Positions 62,870-64,000 of a DNA stretch of 64,000 nucleotides are shown here, piece after piece. Positions within the stretch are counted from its first letter, which is position 1. Each line of letters opens with the position of its first letter. A program made the position numbers and the translations under genes. The DNA is from Pseudoduganella albidiflava (GTDB lineage: Bacteria > Pseudomonadota > Gammaproteobacteria > Burkholderiales > Burkholderiaceae_D), in contig NZ_CP036401.1 in assembly GCF_004322755.1 (NCBI RefSeq), positions 3,472,001 through 3,536,000 on the forward strand. Reading direction: 5' to 3'. Under the pieces are notes generated by a model. It was not told the DNA's origin. It was given only the letters and a program-made list of their open reading frames with translations, and searched no databases.

Positions 62870-63701
62870 GGTCGATGCGCTCGCGCAGCTCGGCATTTTC
62901 GGCACGCAGCGCCGCGTTCTTCGCCTTCAGCTCCGCCACTTCGGCGCGCAGGTGCTCGACTTCGGTCAGCGGCTGGTCCGGCTGCGACGGCGTTTCGCCG
63001 CCGTCTTCCCATGGCGCCGGCTTGGCCGGTTTCACCGGGCGCGCGGCGGCACGCTGTTCGCGCACTTCCTTGGCAGCCTGCTGCAGCGACTTCTTCCCGC
63101 CGGCCACCGCGCTTACCTGCTCTTCGGCGGGCAGCGTGGCCACGGTGGCGGCGGCGTTGATCGAGATCGTGCCGGTGCGAACGGCTTCCACCAGCTCCGG
63201 CGTGGCCGTCTTCTGGATCTTCTCGATCTGCGAGATGGTATTGCTGGACAGGCGCGCGGCGCGGGCGATGTCCTCGCGCGACGTGCGCACTTTCGGCACC
63301 GCCGACGCTTCGGCATCCGGGTCCGGCGGCGCGATGGCCGCGTCCTCGGCCTTGATGCGCGCGGCGTCTTCCTCCAGGCGCTTGGCCAGGATGTCCTTCT
63401 TGCGAAGTGCCAGCACGCCGCGCTGGAAATCGCCAACGCTGCGGCGGCCCAGGTGGTTGTCGATCATCCACAGCATCACGTCTTCCATGCTCTGGAAACG
63501 CTCGTTCTGCACGACCTTGAACGGTATGCCGTGCTGCTGGCAGATCGCATAGCGGTTATGGCCATCGACGAGTACGTCGCCCCACAGCACGAGCGCATCG
63601 CGGCACCCTTCGGCCAGCAGGCTGCGCTCCAGCGCCTCGTGTTCGGCCTCGGTCAGCGGCTCAATGTAAGCGCGCAGCATGTCATTGATCTGGATTTGCA
63701 T
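62850..63701 (-). CDS. ParB/RepB-like nuclease-domain protein, chromosomal orphan
   Basis: 283 residues from the ATG at 63701. The N-terminal ParB-like domain (~1-95) has ALVLWGDVLVDGHNRYAICQQHGIPF, the DGHNRY form of the ParB catalytic or CTP-related motif. A helical HTH-like region (~125-170: SREDIARAARLSSNTISQIEKI) and a C-terminal leucine-rich coiled coil (to LRERIDQLVDAS) follow. No parA is adjacent, so classical partition is unlikely; such orphans occur as regulators or in mobile elements. It lies next to tRNA-Leu. Confidence 0.8.
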   Translation of the reverse strand: MQIQINDMLRAYIEPLTEAEHEALERSLLAEGCRDALVLWGDVLVDGHNRYAICQQHGIPFKVVQNERFQSMEDVMLWMIDNHLGRRSVGDFQRGVLALRKKDILAKRLEEDAARIKAEDAAIAPPDPDAEASAVPKVRTSREDIARAARLSSNTISQIEKIQKTATPELVEAVRTGTISINAAATVATLPAEEQVSAVAGGKKSLQQAAKEVREQRAAARPVKPAKPAPWEDGGETPSQPDQPLTEVEHLRAEVAELKAKNAALRAENAELRERIDQLVDAS

Positions 63702-63869
63702 TATTCCGTGTTCCTTGAAAAACAAGCGGCACGCCGATGGCGTGCCGTCCAGCATGCTACACCAATCGGGCGGGCTGGCGGAAGGCTGACTTGTTTTGGC
63801 GAAGGACCGGCGCGATAGCACGGCAGCTCTGGAAGTTGGCGTGCAGACATGTCATAATGGCGGGCTGTG

Positions 63870-63955
63870 CCCCTGTGGTGAAATTGGTAGACACACCGGA
63901 CTTAAAATCCGTTGCCTGCAAGGGCGTGCCGGTTCGATTCCGGCCGGGGGCACCA
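63870..63955 (+). tRNA. tRNA-Leu (anticodon UAA)
   Basis: 86 bases including encoded CCA. Acceptor stem GCCCCTG / CGGGGGC, anticodon loop CTTAAAA with TAA at 63903-63905, a long variable arm (TGCCTGCAAGGGCGT) as expected for leucine, and T-arm GCCGG-TTCGATT-CCGGC. Confidence 0.95.
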
Positions 63956-64000
63956 CTGACTATCTGCACCACCTCTCACTTTCCCTCACTTCCTTCACTT

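Noticed and set aside
63757..63972. 71-codon open frame antisense to the tRNA
   Set aside because: Translation (GRNRTGTPLQATDFKSG) is the well-known spurious product of tRNA-Leu antisense.

Overview
The window looks like chromosomal DNA of a GC-rich betaproteobacterium of the Oxalobacteraceae (Massilia/Pseudoduganella-like). The reasons are the very high GC at third codon positions, an MSHA-type pilus locus of the kind common in Burkholderiales, pimeloyl-type acyl-CoA dehydrogenase pairs, TonB-dependent uptake with secreted polysaccharide lyases, and families of short palindromic and tandem repeats between genes. This is judged by reading alone; no database search was possible.

Region 1 (1-23621) is a large filament/secretion locus built as two divergent operons. 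The leftward operon (8387 to beyond base 1) encodes an MshE-type motor ATPase, an MshG platform protein, an MshF-like protein, the major pilin MshA, minor prepilins MshC, MshD, MshO and MshP, and a large MshQ-like adhesin cut by the window edge. The rightward operon (8525-23621) encodes an ABC-transporter ATPase, the MshM ATPase, a secretin lipoprotein (MshL), a TPR protein (MshN), a second motor ATPase and second platform protein, a fused PilM/PilN-like protein, PilO-like and MshK/PilP-like proteins, two sister pseudopilins with a shared ectodomain, an ABC-2 permease, a TPR-like protein and one more prepilin. There are thus two motors and two platforms but only one visible secretin and one alignment complex, and an ABC exporter is split across the two ends of the operon. 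No prepilin peptidase or retraction ATPase is present. This is the strongest candidate for an undescribed system.

Region 2 (23957-26290) is a leftward pair of acyl-CoA dehydrogenases. Region 3 (26612-41224) is a long rightward array: RidA, a GH20 beta-N-acetylhexosaminidase, a TonB-dependent receptor, a complete oligopeptide ABC importer (binding protein, two permeases, two ATPases), a D-serine-deaminase-like PLP enzyme, an RpiR/MurR regulator and a D-aminoacylase. Together they suggest salvage of D-amino-acid- and amino-sugar-containing material such as cell-wall fragments or N-acylated D-amino acids.

Region 4 (41224-52358) holds a secreted rhamnogalacturonan lyase (PL11), a diacylglycerol-kinase-like lipid kinase, a beta-propeller/LytM fusion protein divergent from a catalase, and a leftward three-gene molybdenum aldehyde oxidoreductase (PaoABC type). 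Region 5 (52891-63701) holds a tail-specific protease, thymidine kinase, a cystathionine beta-synthase/gamma-lyase pair (reverse transsulfuration), an unknown membrane protein, a penicillin-acylase-family enzyme and an orphan ParB-like protein. A tRNA-Leu(UAA) closes the window.

Intergenic DNA carries several repeat families: 13-17 bp tandem repeats at gene junctions, a palindrome built around GGGGTCAGACCC (four copies), a two-hairpin REP-like unit (two copies, one nested inside the former), and clusters of TCGGACA motifs. No rRNA, CRISPR array, transposase or integrase was seen.
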